Source of the DNA: Amoebidium appalachense | Taxonomy: Eukaryota > Ichthyosporea | Length of the DNA: 64,000 nt | NCBI GenBank assembly: GCA_963693365.1 | Contig: CAVNZM010000002.1 | Coordinates: forward strand, 1,302,001-1,366,000 | Reading direction: 5' to 3' | Part shown: positions 12,764 through 32,190 of the stretch, in pieces | How the letters are laid out: every line of letters starts with the position of its first letter | Position numbering within the stretch: position 1 is the stretch's first letter | Notes under the pieces: model-generated | What the model saw: the letters and a program-made list of their open reading frames with translations, nothing else | What the model was told of the DNA's origin: nothing | The model's database searches: none | Program-made: the position numbers and the translations under genes

Positions 12764-13581
12764 GGTTCAGTGAAGACACGGAATCCGCCTGTGCCTCCTT
12801 CCCTGTTGTGTTTTCCGTCCTCGGGCGTCTGCTTTATTCTTCCTTTCAATACCATACAGCAAAAGTTCCTCCTAGGACCTTGCCCTGAGTTCCATCCCCC
12901 TTCAACGCCTCCCCTAAATCAGCTATCTCAATTATTCACAGACTCAGGCCAGCCCCAGCTGCCAGGCCCTGAGTCAGTGTGCGCACCATGGATTACGTAA
13001 ATAGTCTACGAAAACGACTACCTTTCCGAGAGGTTTTTGCGAACTGCCCACTCGCTATGTATGAGAGTAGGCATCTGTGTTGAAAGGGGGCCCTGGGGCT
13101 CGGGGGCCCGGGGAGGGACGATGTGCTACTGGTGTGTAAGGCTGTCTTATCAGGCACCGGCATCACGCAACACTACTTCCACTCAACACTGTATGGCTAG
13201 AAACCCGATCATAGGTTCAACGGATCCGGAGGCAAAATGTTTGGCACCGGCCCCCTCAAGTGAAACCCCTAATATAGATCTAGAGGTCCCGGGCCATCGA
13301 TGCTCTCCCAAGGCCTCCTATAAGTAAACATGGAGGCCTTGTGCTCTCCCCATTCTCCCCATGCGTGCACCTGTCCGGACGCACACACACCAAGCCACAT
13401 AAGGACATGTCCGAGCCTACACAAGTATACGCAGGCACAGCGGCAAGAATGGGCGATGCATATTCCGTTCAGAAAGTTTATTCAATCCTTTTGTCATTCT
13501 TGCCCCGCACCGTTGTCGTTGTTGGCCAGATCTTGCCAACACTCTTTTTTAATAATCATATACCATCTGCATCTCTGGCAG
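12764..13581. other. Region upstream of the sirtuin gene, no certain gene
   Basis: This holds the likely promoter side of the minus-strand sirtuin (ATG at 12763-12761) and, if the exon at 13582-13761 is real, the 5' part of a plus-strand gene. Open frames of about 100 codons exist (13037-13327) but show no recognisable protein character. It is notably poor in microsatellites compared with the rest of the window. Confidence 0.4.
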
Positions 13582-13761
13582 GTTTGCAAAGTGGTGAAAA
13601 TTCTTGATAGCCATTCATACCGAACAGACCAGCCTTTCCACTTGCCTTCTTGCAAGGTGTCTACATTACCACAAAAGCACTATCCATTCTTTGCAATAAT
13701 CGATAAACCAGGTGAACCCAACCGCCAACTCGTACCAGAGCACTCCAAAACACACATATGA
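13582..13761 (+). CDS. Candidate terminal exon, unknown protein
   Basis: After the acceptor CATCTCTGGCAG, 60 codons stay open in phase 0: VCKVVKILDSHSYRTDQPF, then HLPSCKVSTLPQKHYPFF, AIIDKPGEPNRQLVPEHS and a stop TGA at 13759-13761. The residue mix is protein-like and AATAAA (13762-13767) follows the stop directly, as for two other candidate terminal exons here. No family recognised and no upstream exon secured. A competing minus-strand frame crosses the same DNA, so the strand is not settled. Confidence 0.35.
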   Translation, partial: VCKVVKILDSHSYRTDQPFHLPSCKVSTLPQKHYPFFAIIDKPGEPNRQLVPEHSKTHI

Positions 13762-15288
<1,527 letters not shown>

Positions 15289-15823
15289 TGGAAAAGAGAG
15301 CAGAAAATGCCTCCCCAACAGCCCTCCTGCAGTCGCCTCCGCTCGTTTTTAACTGCAACCTAACGTTGCGGAACTCACGGTCCTCCCCTCGTAGTGCGTC
15401 CTTCGCAACTGAAAACTCCAAATTAAGTTTTTGTGCGCGTGGAAAAGGGGCTGTTCCTTCTCCCCGCTGCCTTTTCGTGTGTTCGAGCTCGTGTACAAAA
15501 GCATTCAACTCGGCTAGTGACTTCTCGTTTAAAGACCTCTTATCGGGGTGCCTGCCTAAAAGGTCGGGATGCACTTTAAACCAAAACTTCCTCAACACCG
15601 CATCAAAAGGCTCGGATGGCGTGTTTATATCGTCAGTTTCTGTCACACTGTCCTTCGCATGTTGTTGTACTGACCTTTTCAGTCCTACCAGCCCAATCCT
15701 TTTTGTTCGTGTGGTTGAATGTGCCCTTGACAGCAAGCAAAACGGTGGTGGTTTCAATGTTTGAGCAAGTGCACGTGGTAGGCACATACGTGCTGCGATA
15801 GTACCACTCATGGCCAGAGACAT
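15289..15823 (-). CDS. TCAIM: TCAIM-like mitochondrial protein with DUF4460 domain, first coding exon
   Basis: One 535-nt exon, ATG at 15823, leaving at the donor CCA/GTGTGGGTA in phase 1. The first 40 residues are Arg/Ala/Ser/Leu-rich without acids (ARMCLPRALAQ ... LLSRAHSTTR), as in mitochondrial presequences. Residues about 73-170 match the DUF4460 domain of T-cell activation inhibitor, mitochondrial: LRKFWFKVHPDLLGRHPDKR then NEKSLAELNAF. The FxVHPDxxGxxP core resembles a J-domain, but the role of the family outside vertebrates is unknown. The frame stays open upstream to 15904, so an N-terminal extension is possible. Downstream exons are uncertain: 14285-14221 and 14092-14061 have good splice sites and agreeing phases but no recognisable family sequence. 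The animal protein is longer than what I can place here, so this may be a short version or a decayed gene. Confidence 0.75.
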
Positions 15824-16904
15824 TTCTTCATCAAACCACTTTATGCCACTTTCTTGCTCGTCAACATGTGGCCATCCAAAGATTCCCCTGCTCTGTTTCC
15901 CCACATACCAATTGGCATTCGCACTTGCGTTGGTTCATTTGCTTGCAAAGTCGCATTACATAGTTCCTAATTTAGAATAACCGTGTAACAACACTCAAAC
16001 TACATCTTCTTACAAATACACAGTACTAATTATTATATTACACTTCGCAGACACGTGCACAGTGTACACACGTGCACATAACCGTTGCAACGGCCGCTGA
16101 CCGTACCTCTCGGGCATTTTGGAAGACCAATCAAAAAGCTTCCTCGGCATGCACTTCGCCTAGCTATGTGCATAAAAAGCTGTGGCCAAAAAACATCGAC
16201 AACCGTACATGTGTACAGTTGTACACGTGTATTGCCCAAGCGCTCAGATTATCATCATTATTTGCATAAACAGGTGGTAGAGGGTGCAAATATGTAGCTC
16301 GATATGCACATTTTATCAACATAGTAGCTCCTATACCTGATATTAGCAAAACGGATACTTCCGGGATTGATGTCAGGTTTCCCTTCATGACCATCATGGA
16401 GCCGCAAGCCGCTTGGCCAAAGGCTCCAAACTAAACCATATAAGGCTATTGTCGATCCTACACTATTGGGGCTGACATTAAATCTAAATGCTTTCTGATA
16501 AGATCTATTCTGCACCAATCACGTGGTAGCTGCCGGACGGGGGTAAAGTTCGTTTTTAGGTCTCACTCTCATACACTGTGGTGCACAATACAGCCACAAC
16601 ACGCCCACCACACAACAGAAAATCACAACTGTCACGCCGCGGCTGAGTGAAGCATATTTGCATTGCAATTGTTCGAGTGGAGTTTGTTTGTACCAGTTTG
16701 TACCTGCTAGTAAATAAAAGTTTATTCGCGTTAGGCACTAACTAAGCAAATCTTGAATGCTATACCTGTAGAACACGTGCACGTGACCTTAGTGACTGGG
16801 ACACACGACAACACACTTCGGTTTCCATGAACGCACTTGAGCTTTGCCCGTGAAAGAAGCACCACACAGTCACTAGTAATATACAAGAAGGCTTTTCATG
16901 GAGA
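15824..16904. other. Intergenic region between divergent TCAIM-like and OSGIN-like genes
   Basis: About 1.1 kb separates the start codons of the two divergent genes, so both promoters should lie here. The DNA is complex and lacks homopolymer runs. I see no clear TATA box or other element I would defend, and no further gene. Confidence 0.5.
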
Positions 16905-23815
<6,911 letters not shown>

Positions 23816-25513
23816 AAGCCCCCTCCCCCCTCCTCCCAACCCTCCAACCCCACACACAAACTTTCTATCACCACCACCACCATGTGCACACACTAACACA
23901 CTCGCGTGCACCGCACACACACACACACACACACACACAGTCACATGCAGCGGCATCCTACACGCATACAGGCGTACTAGATCATGCAGATAAATGTTTT
24001 GGCAACCTACCCCTTGGTGCCTGTGTTGTCTTCCCTGCTGCTCTGTGACTCTAAAATCACCATGAATACTGGTTTTTTACGGCAACCGACTCTCCTTCTG
24101 GAAATTCTCCCTTTTGTACGAATCCGTTTCTTTTGTTGAACAATAGGCTTTAGTTACGGTGATACTGCCCCTTCTGGTCACCTGTGTATGTTACAATGCA
24201 TGGCCTCTATGCAGTTAGACGAGCCAATAACTCTCTGTTGGGTTTGAGTACGTCATAGTAATTTGGTTTTATTGGGCCTACTTTCAATTATACCTACATT
24301 ATAATCATGCACGAAATAATATTGGCTATTGGGGCTCGTACTTCCGGTGCTGTCAACCTCAGGAGCTTTCGCCTCGGGAGCACTCGATGGGCGCTAACTT
24401 GATTGAAAACTTACTTGTTTCTTTCTTCTTTTCAAAGTTTTTTTCCCTGCTGCTATTATAATAGTGTCAGGCTAGTTCATCGACTCTAATTATAACTATT
24501 GCATGCTATGTCACAGTGAAGCCACACGTAGAAAAAATTAGCGTTATTGGTCAGAGATGCAAAAACTTAGTATTGCTGAGTACGTATCACCAGAAGGCTG
24601 TACATGGAAATATCTGGTCATGGTGCTGGGCCTCGCTTTTTTGGATCCTTTCTTTTTCTTTTCTTCTTCTTCTTCTTCTTTTTTTTTTTTTTTGCCTCAT
24701 TGAATCAGACAGAAAAGTCTTGATTTTCCTGCCAAGTGCACATTGAGCTGTGCACTTGTGGCTTTGTATGAAACTCTAGTTGTCACTTCTTGAAGTTCCT
24801 AAAAAACCTTAGCATAAGGGGAGTGTGAAAATATATCTCCTTTTCTTTTGGATCATATAAAGTTGGCCAAACACAGGCCATTGCTCCCAGCACTACCAAA
24901 CCCACCATCAGTAAATCGGTACCGTTTCGTGCCGACAGGGCTCCAATATAGGTGGGGTTTATGCACTTTTCGTCAGGGGCCAAGCCTCACTTGACATGAC
25001 GGCCTACTGCGTTTTCCAGCCCAGCCAATCAAATGCAGCTAGTGACTTATGTATACAGTACACTGTATGCAATAAAACAACCCTATATGGGATAAGGAGA
25101 AGCTACATTGGTAGCTCCGACAATATCATACTGTGCAGCATTAGTAAGGGGGGTATAAGTTTCTTTCTCGTTCTGATAGAGAAATCAAAGGTAAAACTCA
25201 GTCGGCATGTGTTATGTTCCTTAGGCAACACCGTACTGATCATTATCGCTTTTTGGGAGCTTTGGCAGGATACATTTCTCCTGCTGTACGTATGGATACC
25301 ACCCTATGTAGTAGATAAGTCTGTATGGTGCTCTGATGTTGATATTGCCTGGGAAGTTGTGCAGTGGCGCTGTAATTCTTGTTTTCATCGCCGCTGGTGC
25401 CACTTTTGTGCTGACCTTTTTAATCGCAAGCATGTTGATAGGTGTGAATTTTTATGTCGCGTTTTACCTCTTTCCCTCCGGGTATCTGCTACACTAGCTG
25501 GCAATGTGAACAC

Positions 25514-25692
25514 TTTAGACTTTTTGTTGACTTCTGTTGGTCGTCACATTGAGTATTTATATGATTTTCACACAGTGTTCAGGTATCTCAGTATGCACTT
25601 GTTACTGGATAACTCGTGAAGTTTTTATTGTCTTCTCAGTATGCCGTACATACTTGCATATCTTTCCGTCGAATAAATCCAGTCAAAAGAAA
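25514..25692 (+). repeat. Left copy of a 175 bp inverted repeat
   Basis: The segment from TTCTGTTGGTCGTCACATTG through GTCGAATAAATCCAGTCAA recurs inverted at 30438-30615 with few differences. The two copies enclose about 4.75 kb including the foldback element. Confidence 0.85.
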
Positions 25693-25751
25693 ACAGGTTT
25701 ACACACTTTTTATTGCGTGGACACTGCCGGAGGCCCAGCCACATTCGACGC

Positions 25752-26396
25752 CCCAATCTGTGCGGGCGGCGGTCATATGGCTGCGAATTTTTTAATAACA
25801 ATTGGCACTGATGTGGAGCCAATCAGACGCGCGAATAGACTTCAATAGATCGACTTTTGATGTGGCTCACGAACTTGATCGAATCCAGTCCGGCGCAGAC
25901 GAGCCAAATTGGGATCCATGTTGCCTCCCCCTAGGCCTCGCTGTGAACAACTTTTCATGTTTTTCAATAAACACCCCCCTAAAAATTTTGCAGAACTCGA
26001 TTTCTCACTATTACAAAGCGATACAAGAGAGCTTTTTGCTATATCTATAGTTTTAGGGTAGGCTAATTATAACCTTAGCATAAGGTTTTAATTAGCCTAC
26101 CTTCAAATTATAGATATAACAAAAAGCTCTCTTGTATCGCTTTGTAAAGTGAGAAATCGAGTTCTGCAACCTTTAAGGGGGGTTGATTAGTGAAAAACAT
26201 GAAAATTTGTTCACAGCGAGGCCGGGGAGGCAACACGTGATCCCAATTTGGCTCGTTTGGGCCGGACTGGATTCGACCACATTCCTGAGCCACGATCTAT
26301 TGAAATCTATTCGCATATCTGATTTGCTCCGCATCAGCGCCAATTGTTATTAGGAAATTCGCATTTCGCAGTCCATATGACCGCCGCGCGCACAGA
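25752..26396. mobile_element. Foldback (long palindrome) element
   Basis: The arms 25752 to about 26075 and about 26080 to 26396 are inverted copies of each other at roughly 85% identity by eye, meeting at a short AT-rich centre. Matching landmarks: CCAATCTGTGCG(G/C)GCGGCGG (left arm) appears as its complement at 26383-26399, and AAGCGATACAAGAGAGC (26016) appears as its complement near 26125. Such structures are typical of non-autonomous foldback or MITE-like elements. No coding capacity or obvious target-site duplication seen. Confidence 0.85.
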
Positions 26397-26648
26397 TTGG
26401 GCGCCCTTAATAAGGCGATCCTCCTATAGACATAGGCCAGTCGGCACGACTGACCACCGAATTGAGCCGATTTTAAGAATGCTTTGGCTCACCATAAGAA
26501 ATCTGCTCATGCGGCCGTCGTCGAATCGATACAGACAAATCGGTCCCGTAACGGCACGATTCGGTGATGTTGAGTCAGGAATCAGTCAGGAATGCAAACT
26601 TTTTGTGCAATGGCTCGACACATACACTGCAAAACGGGGGGGGGGGGT

Positions 26649-26681
<33 letters not shown>

Positions 26682-27200
26682 GGGGGATGAGTGTAATGGT
26701 ATGGGCCTAGAGGCATGTGGCTAATCGGCGAACACCCTGTAAAGAATGATTGGGCGGTTAATTGCATTGGTAGGCACTAGTGCTTCGCGCGCACGCCTCA
26801 GCGTGGCTATAGCTATCGGGCACGCCGGCGCCGACAAGTGTGCAAAACGCGCTTCGGCTGACTTCTCACACGTACTGACGGTGTGCACGCGCTGCGATGA
26901 ACTTGACGTTTTTTCCTTACACTCTCGCGACCGCGTGGAAGTTCTGTCGCACTCGCGGCGCCTCGACGGTTCGATAGAGTCCAGTGTTCGCTGAATGTGT
27001 AAGGAAAAATAAGGAGCCATCTCAGTAGGTGGCAGAACTTCGACAGACTCTGGCAGAAGAGCGGTGGCCATGGTGCGAAGGAAAGCAGTACAACTTGCAT
27101 CGCCCGTTGCAATCATGAGCGTAAGTTTGCTTCGAGGGCCGACGGTCATCGGAACCTGGTAATAGTAATGCTCAGGGGATGTTTCTGATAGCAAGAAAAA

Positions 27201-27550
27201 ATGAGCTGCTTTATGAGGTGGTTTGAGGTACAAAAGTACTACGTAAAAGTAGGTATCGCCTTGCTGGTAGAAGTGTTGCCCTTGGCTATTTTGCTTCAGT
27301 TTTACTTCAGTATTACTTGCGTCGGTTTATCCACGGGTCTTCTCCACGCAGAAACAGCCGCGATGTCTGACCTGGTCGGAGCACGTTGCCATGGACAGCA
27401 TAACCGGTGTTGGGGTTCAACGTACGTTCCCCCCTTCACGCCCCTCTTTCTCCTACCTTGCACACAAACACAAGCTTTATCACGTTTAATTTCTCTCAAT
27501 TTCATAGTCCACCTTCTTCCTTTCCACTTTTTGTGTGTGTGTGTGCATGG

Positions 27551-27598
<48 letters not shown>

Positions 27599-29453
27599 AC
27601 GTGTACGTGGGTGTGGGTGTGGTGTGGTTGTGCGCGCGCACGTGTGTTTCTGTGTCTGTGTCTGTGTGTGTGTGTCTTCTGAATATTTTTTGTATTACAT
27701 ATGTCCATCTGATGCGACAAAATGCTTTGATGACCCTTTGGTCTGTCGTGAACTCATGGATGGCAACCACATTAACATGGCTTTTTGAAACGATCGGTGG
27801 TTGAGAGGCATGCTTTAGACTGTAGGTTTCTGTATGTCACGGAGGAAACACCGGCACGAACTATACAGTTTCGAAACCTTATTGTTCTGATTTCTTGTTC
27901 ACTGATTCCAAATATTCATAGACATTGAGCATAGATAGACTATTATTAGAGCCCTGGCACCAAAGGAATGATTTTCTACTCATAGTCTTTTTGGCTCACG
28001 GCAAGAACACACTGCTTGGTAAAAGTAGAAAAAGAACACACCGTGATATCCACACACGAGAGCGCCCACATACACACACACACTCACACTCAGAACACCC
28101 AAAGTTTTTCTAACACGCAGGGGCTGCTCAGCACACTGCTCTCCATACACACCTCCCCCCCCCCCCCCCCCCCCCCCCCCCACCCACACACACACACACA
28201 CGCACACTCACACTTCAGCAACAACAGTAACAGCAAACTGCCCACACTGACAAGTGCCACCGGCCCAAGAGTCGTCGTTTGGTGTGCAGAGTGCTCAACT
28301 TCTTCGAGGTGAGTTTTTCTCAGTCAATCCACTAATACTTTCTCTCTCCCTCCTCTCTCTCTCTCTTTACTGCCCCCCCTTCCCCCCTTCCCCCCCCCCC
28401 CCCCCCCCCCCCCCCCTTACTTCCATGCAACCGGGCATGGTTGCTCTGTGTCGTGCATCTGTAAGCACATACGCGTTTGTCGCTGCACTGCATTAGTTTG
28501 CACATACATCTTCACCGTTTTGCTCACCTTGCTTGCATAAGCAACCCTGCTCGTCTTTGATCAAGACGGGTTGACCCACCCAAGTTCAGTTGATGCTGCT
28601 GTCTGAGTTGGAGCGTCGTATATACGCGGGCTAAGGGGTCGAAACTCAGACGCAATTGATGACTTGGGCCCTCCCTGAGGATGGGCTCTGCTTATGACGC
28701 ATACTGTGCGCATGGCTGATGCTGCATACTTGAATGTTTGCCTTTGCATGTGTCCTGCACCATGCTTCTCATCGTGTATGCGTACTTCGTACTGTGTTCC
28801 GCATTCAAACCCCCCCCCCCCCCCCCCGTCACTTTCACACACACGCTACTCTTTTTTATCTTCCCCCCACCCCCTTCCTCCCCCTCCCCCCGCCGCACCC
28901 CCTGCTATTCACACACACAAACACGCACACACACACGAGGCTCCCCCCCCCCCCCTCTCTCTCTCTCTCTCTCTGTGTGTGTGTCTGTGTCTGTGTGTCT
29001 CAGTCTTTGTGTGCATGTTTTTTCGTGTGTGCTTCTGTATGTCATAAGTTCAACTTTTCATTATGTGCATGCTTTGCAGAGACGCACACACATACATGTT
29101 GTTGTGCCTGTTTCCGTTATGGCATGGCTCGGCTCTGTACATGCTCTTGCTGGTTACCACGAAACACCTGCGAGTCCTGCCATGGTGTGTTTTGTGTCCA
29201 CACTTGAGATGTTTTGTATTGTCAGTTGCCCATCCTTTCTTCGTGTTGATTCTTCAGTATTAACTCCTCATTGCTTGTACTTCTGTCTGGGTAGGCCCCC
29301 CTCTCTCCCTCCTTCCCCTCTCCTCCTTCTCCCCTTTCCGGGGTCAAACACGGATACAAACTCGAGCACCCAAGCGGTGCTACGCAGACACAAACACACA
29401 ACACCCTACACGCCATTCCACGGCAGAATCACAAAAATGCATGCAGCAGGCAG

Positions 29454-29511
<58 letters not shown>

Positions 29512-29910
29512 CACCAAAGCATTCCATGACACGAATACAAGCATGTGTTTTTTGATCGACACACACAGAGTCTGACGTGCACATGTGCTGTGGGCAAACA
29601 CGCAAATCTGCATGCACGTGCCAGAACACAGTTACACACATTAGGCACTACAACGAGCTTCCGTACCGTTAGAGAAGAATCGGAAGTAGTCATTAGCTGC
29701 TGTTGTTTCAGCTGGTTGCTTGTGGTGTGTCTCTCTTGGATAAGGATTTATTCTCTATTTTTGGTTTCAGTGATGGTGTACGTTTTGTGGTCGTTGTGTT
29801 TTGCTTTGGAAGATTATGTAGTTGCTGCTTGCAGACAGCAGAAGCATTGCCCAATGGTCCGGTCCAGGCCTGGTGCCGGGCACACACACCAACGTGGTGT
29901 GATCCGTTAA
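27201..29910 (+). CDS. Candidate small secreted or membrane protein gene, three exons
   Basis: Proposed exons 27201-27421, 28234-28308 and 29835-29910 keep one frame and give 123 aa. The ATG follows a run of A (GAAAAAATGAGC). Residues about 17-50 are strongly hydrophobic (VGIALLVEVLPLAILLQFYF) and would serve as a signal peptide or anchor, followed by a Cys-containing segment (GARCHGQHNRCWGST). Exon 2 encodes GPRVVVWCAECSTSSR; exon 3 a basic tail ending HTHQRGVIR. The exon 1 donor GTACGT is followed by a C-run, as in the certain genes, and the stop TAA (29908-29910) overlaps AATAAA. No family recognised. Each exon alone is weak; the agreement of phases, splice sites and poly(A) signal is the argument. 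Confidence 0.35.
28528..28812 (+). repeat. Dispersed repeat, copy 1 (possible structured RNA)
   Basis: This copy opens with GCATAAGCAACCCTGCTCGTC and ends with CGCATTCAAA before a C-run; a related copy lies at 45308-45562. Inside, GTCTGAGTT (28601) can pair with AACTCAGAC (28643), enclosing a smaller hairpin (GCGT/ACGC). The pairing is also possible in copy 2 although the bases differ. Confidence 0.7.
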
Positions 29911-29914
29911 TAAA
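29909..29914 (+). terminator. Polyadenylation signal AATAAA overlapping a stop codon
   Basis: The hexamer overlaps the TAA at 29908-29910, and a second A-rich ATAAAA follows near 29927. Confidence 0.35.
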
Positions 29915-30091
29915 GCTTATGCTGATAAAATAAAACGTCCAAGGATGACCTGTGTGCCAAACGACCAGTCGCCGGTACCGGGGGAAGGGGAAGGGGGGGG
30001 GGGGGGGGGGGGGGGGGCACAGGGGTTAGGGGCTAACACGTACTGACGTGTTGCCGCACGTGCGACGTTTAACATCTACTCCCTTTTAAGT

Positions 30092-30128
<37 letters not shown>

Positions 30129-30437
30129 AAGGAGCCACACCGCCTCAGTAGGTGGTAGGGTTAGGGGGGGGGGGGGGGGGGGGGAGGGGGGGGGGGGGGG
30201 GGAAGAGACCGCCGCCCAGCTTGTAAAGTGACGGGTGCCCCGCCGGCCGCGTGAGCGTAGTACTAGTAGTCAGGCCCCTTCAGACACTCGCATACAGGTT
30301 ATTCTCATACATTCTCCTGATTGGATCACATCGCCCAATCAGTAATTTGGTATTTAATCTTGAATCCAATTAGATGCTGGTCCCCTAAGATCCAGATCCT
30401 AGACTTTTGATAGTGATCACAGGACCTCAATTCAAAG

Positions 30438-30615
30438 TTTTTTCTTTTGACTGGATTTATTCGACGGAAAGATATGCAAGTATGCACGGCATACTGAGAA
30501 GACAATAAAAACTTCACGAGTTATCCAGTAACAAGTGCATACTGATATACCTGAACACTGTGAAAATCATATAAATACTCAATGTGACGACCAACAGAAT
30601 TCAACAAAAGTCTAT
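30438..30615 (-). repeat. Right copy of a 175 bp inverted repeat
   Basis: This is the reverse complement of 25514-25692, opening with TTGACTGGATTTATTCGAC on the plus strand. The pair may be termini of one composite element or two solo copies of one family in opposite orientation. Confidence 0.85.
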
Positions 30616-31996
30616 AGTATAGGATAGATCATAGGAGGACTTTGGAATGCAATAAGTTCGGGCAGATGCCCTTGTAAATATTGGCAAGTTCGGAACTTCG
30701 GATAGTGCTATCTGCCAAATGTATGTATATACTGATGTATAGGAAAGAGAAGAGGGGGGGAGGGGGGGAGGTAGTATGAAATGTAGACTTAGACTCTGCG
30801 GTGCCACTAGGGGAAGGGAGAGGGGAGAGACGAGGATATGCATATTAGGGTGAGCCGATAGACTTAGCTCGTGCAGGCGCACGATAAAGTTCATTAAATC
30901 GGAATGTAAGGAATGTGGCATCGTGGGGGGGCCTGGTGATTATGATCTTTGGGGACACGGCCTTGATGGCCAAAGTTGTGACTTAGCTTGGTTCCATTCG
31001 GATCTCAGGTTGCCCGTCGGAGTCAGGCCTACAGTAGTAATAAACTTTGCAGTTTTCTCGTATACGTTCGTTCCTCTCAGTGTGTATTAACTTAGAAGAG
31101 TGCCGCGTCTCTTATTACACACATGTTAGGATACGACACAAGCCCCCGAACCCCCCTACATTGTAGCTATACTAAAATTTTGGGAAAAAGATTTCTTTTG
31201 ACTCGGTTTTATTGATCCGTTGATGAAGGCAACGTGCAGCCACCGCCTACCAATAGGACTGAAAAAGCCAAAGCTACGAAATAAACTTTGATAAAGCGAC
31301 ATTGGTGACAAAGGACTCAACCAGCGGGCAAAACCTTGAGTGTACGTGTATGCGTGAAACTAGTTTGCTCCAAGTAGTCATATGCATCGATGTTGACCAG
31401 ACCACGCTCCGCAAGAAGACATCATTACTGCTGCTTCCCAACAGGCCCCCCTCAAAACCTACCGAGGCACAGCAAGCAAGTCAGCCTCTAAAAGAGCAAT
31501 GCAGACCAAATCTGAAATAAAAAACAATTCCAACGGGCCCGGCCCCTAGATAACCCGGAGAAACTGCATCTAGCTCTCTGATAAGGTGGCCTAGTTGTGG
31601 CAGGACGCACAGGAAAACACAATTACAGAATGCATGCAAGCAAACCTGGTCATTGCCATACGACTGGAGGCTAAGGACTGGCATGCGCAGTCACTTGGAA
31701 AGCTCCCCGACGACCAAGTAGCCGCCCCTCCACTCACGCGGCGCAGAAGTAGCTGAAGAAGTTGCAGCAGCCCACCGCCAATAGGTCGCGTAGAAGCGTA
31801 GACAGCTGTGTGTAGGAGTTGCCATAGGTTGCAGTGGACCACCATGCGTTGAAGAAACCACTTCTCAAGCGAGAAACTCCGTGAAAGGGAGATGCCCCCA
31901 CGTACTCTCACAGCAGTAGGAATACATCAGGCCACACCACACACACGCTGCAGTCACGTTCCCCTGAGTGGGACTCCCTCCCACCACAAAAACTTT

Positions 31997-32190
31997 GAAG
32001 AAACGAAAGCCTTTATATACCTGCCATGGTGAAGAATCGGGAAAAAAAAGTTGACGTGACAGCTAAGAGATCGAAGTGAAAGTGAAGTCCCAAAAAGAAG
32101 AAACGAAAGCCTTTATATACCTGCCATGGTGAAGAATCGGGAAAATAAGTTGACGTGACAGCTAAGAGATCGAAGTGAAAATGAAGTCCC
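31997..32190. repeat. Direct tandem duplication, two units of about 100 bp
   Basis: Units start at 31997 and 32097 with GAAGAAACGAAAGCC and end in GTGAA(A/G)(A/G)TGAAGTCCC. They differ by only a few bases, so the duplication is recent. Confidence 0.95.

Larger units (their letters stand above)
23816..27200. mobile_element. Transposon-like intergenic region
   Basis: No gene recognised between the OSGIN-like gene and 27201. A 207-codon frame at 24996-25619 has no family resemblance and its 3' end lies inside an inverted-repeat arm, so it is more likely part of a mobile element than a gene. The region includes the foldback at 25752-26396, the inverted-repeat arm at 25514-25692, a segment shared with 32717-32762 (about 24900-24945), and a G-run at 26635-26681. 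Confidence 0.45.

Noticed and set aside
24996-25619. 207-codon plus-strand frame
   Set aside because: No recognisable domain, unusual Cys/Trp content, and its end runs into an inverted-repeat arm.
27686-27787. Segment reading CPSDATKCFDDPLVCRELMD
   Set aside because: Looks protein-like, but there is no acceptor AG before it in the GT repeat and it is not needed for the candidate gene at 27201-29910.
28601-28651. Hammerhead ribozyme in the dispersed repeat (CTGA...CGAAAC)
   Set aside because: The CTGAGTT and GAAACTC strands pair with each other, which does not fit a hammerhead core; CTGATGA is absent.
31447-31551. Basic frame after AACAG (APLKTYRGTASKSASKR)
   Set aside because: Two frames compete here, no upstream exon found, and the region is repeat-rich.
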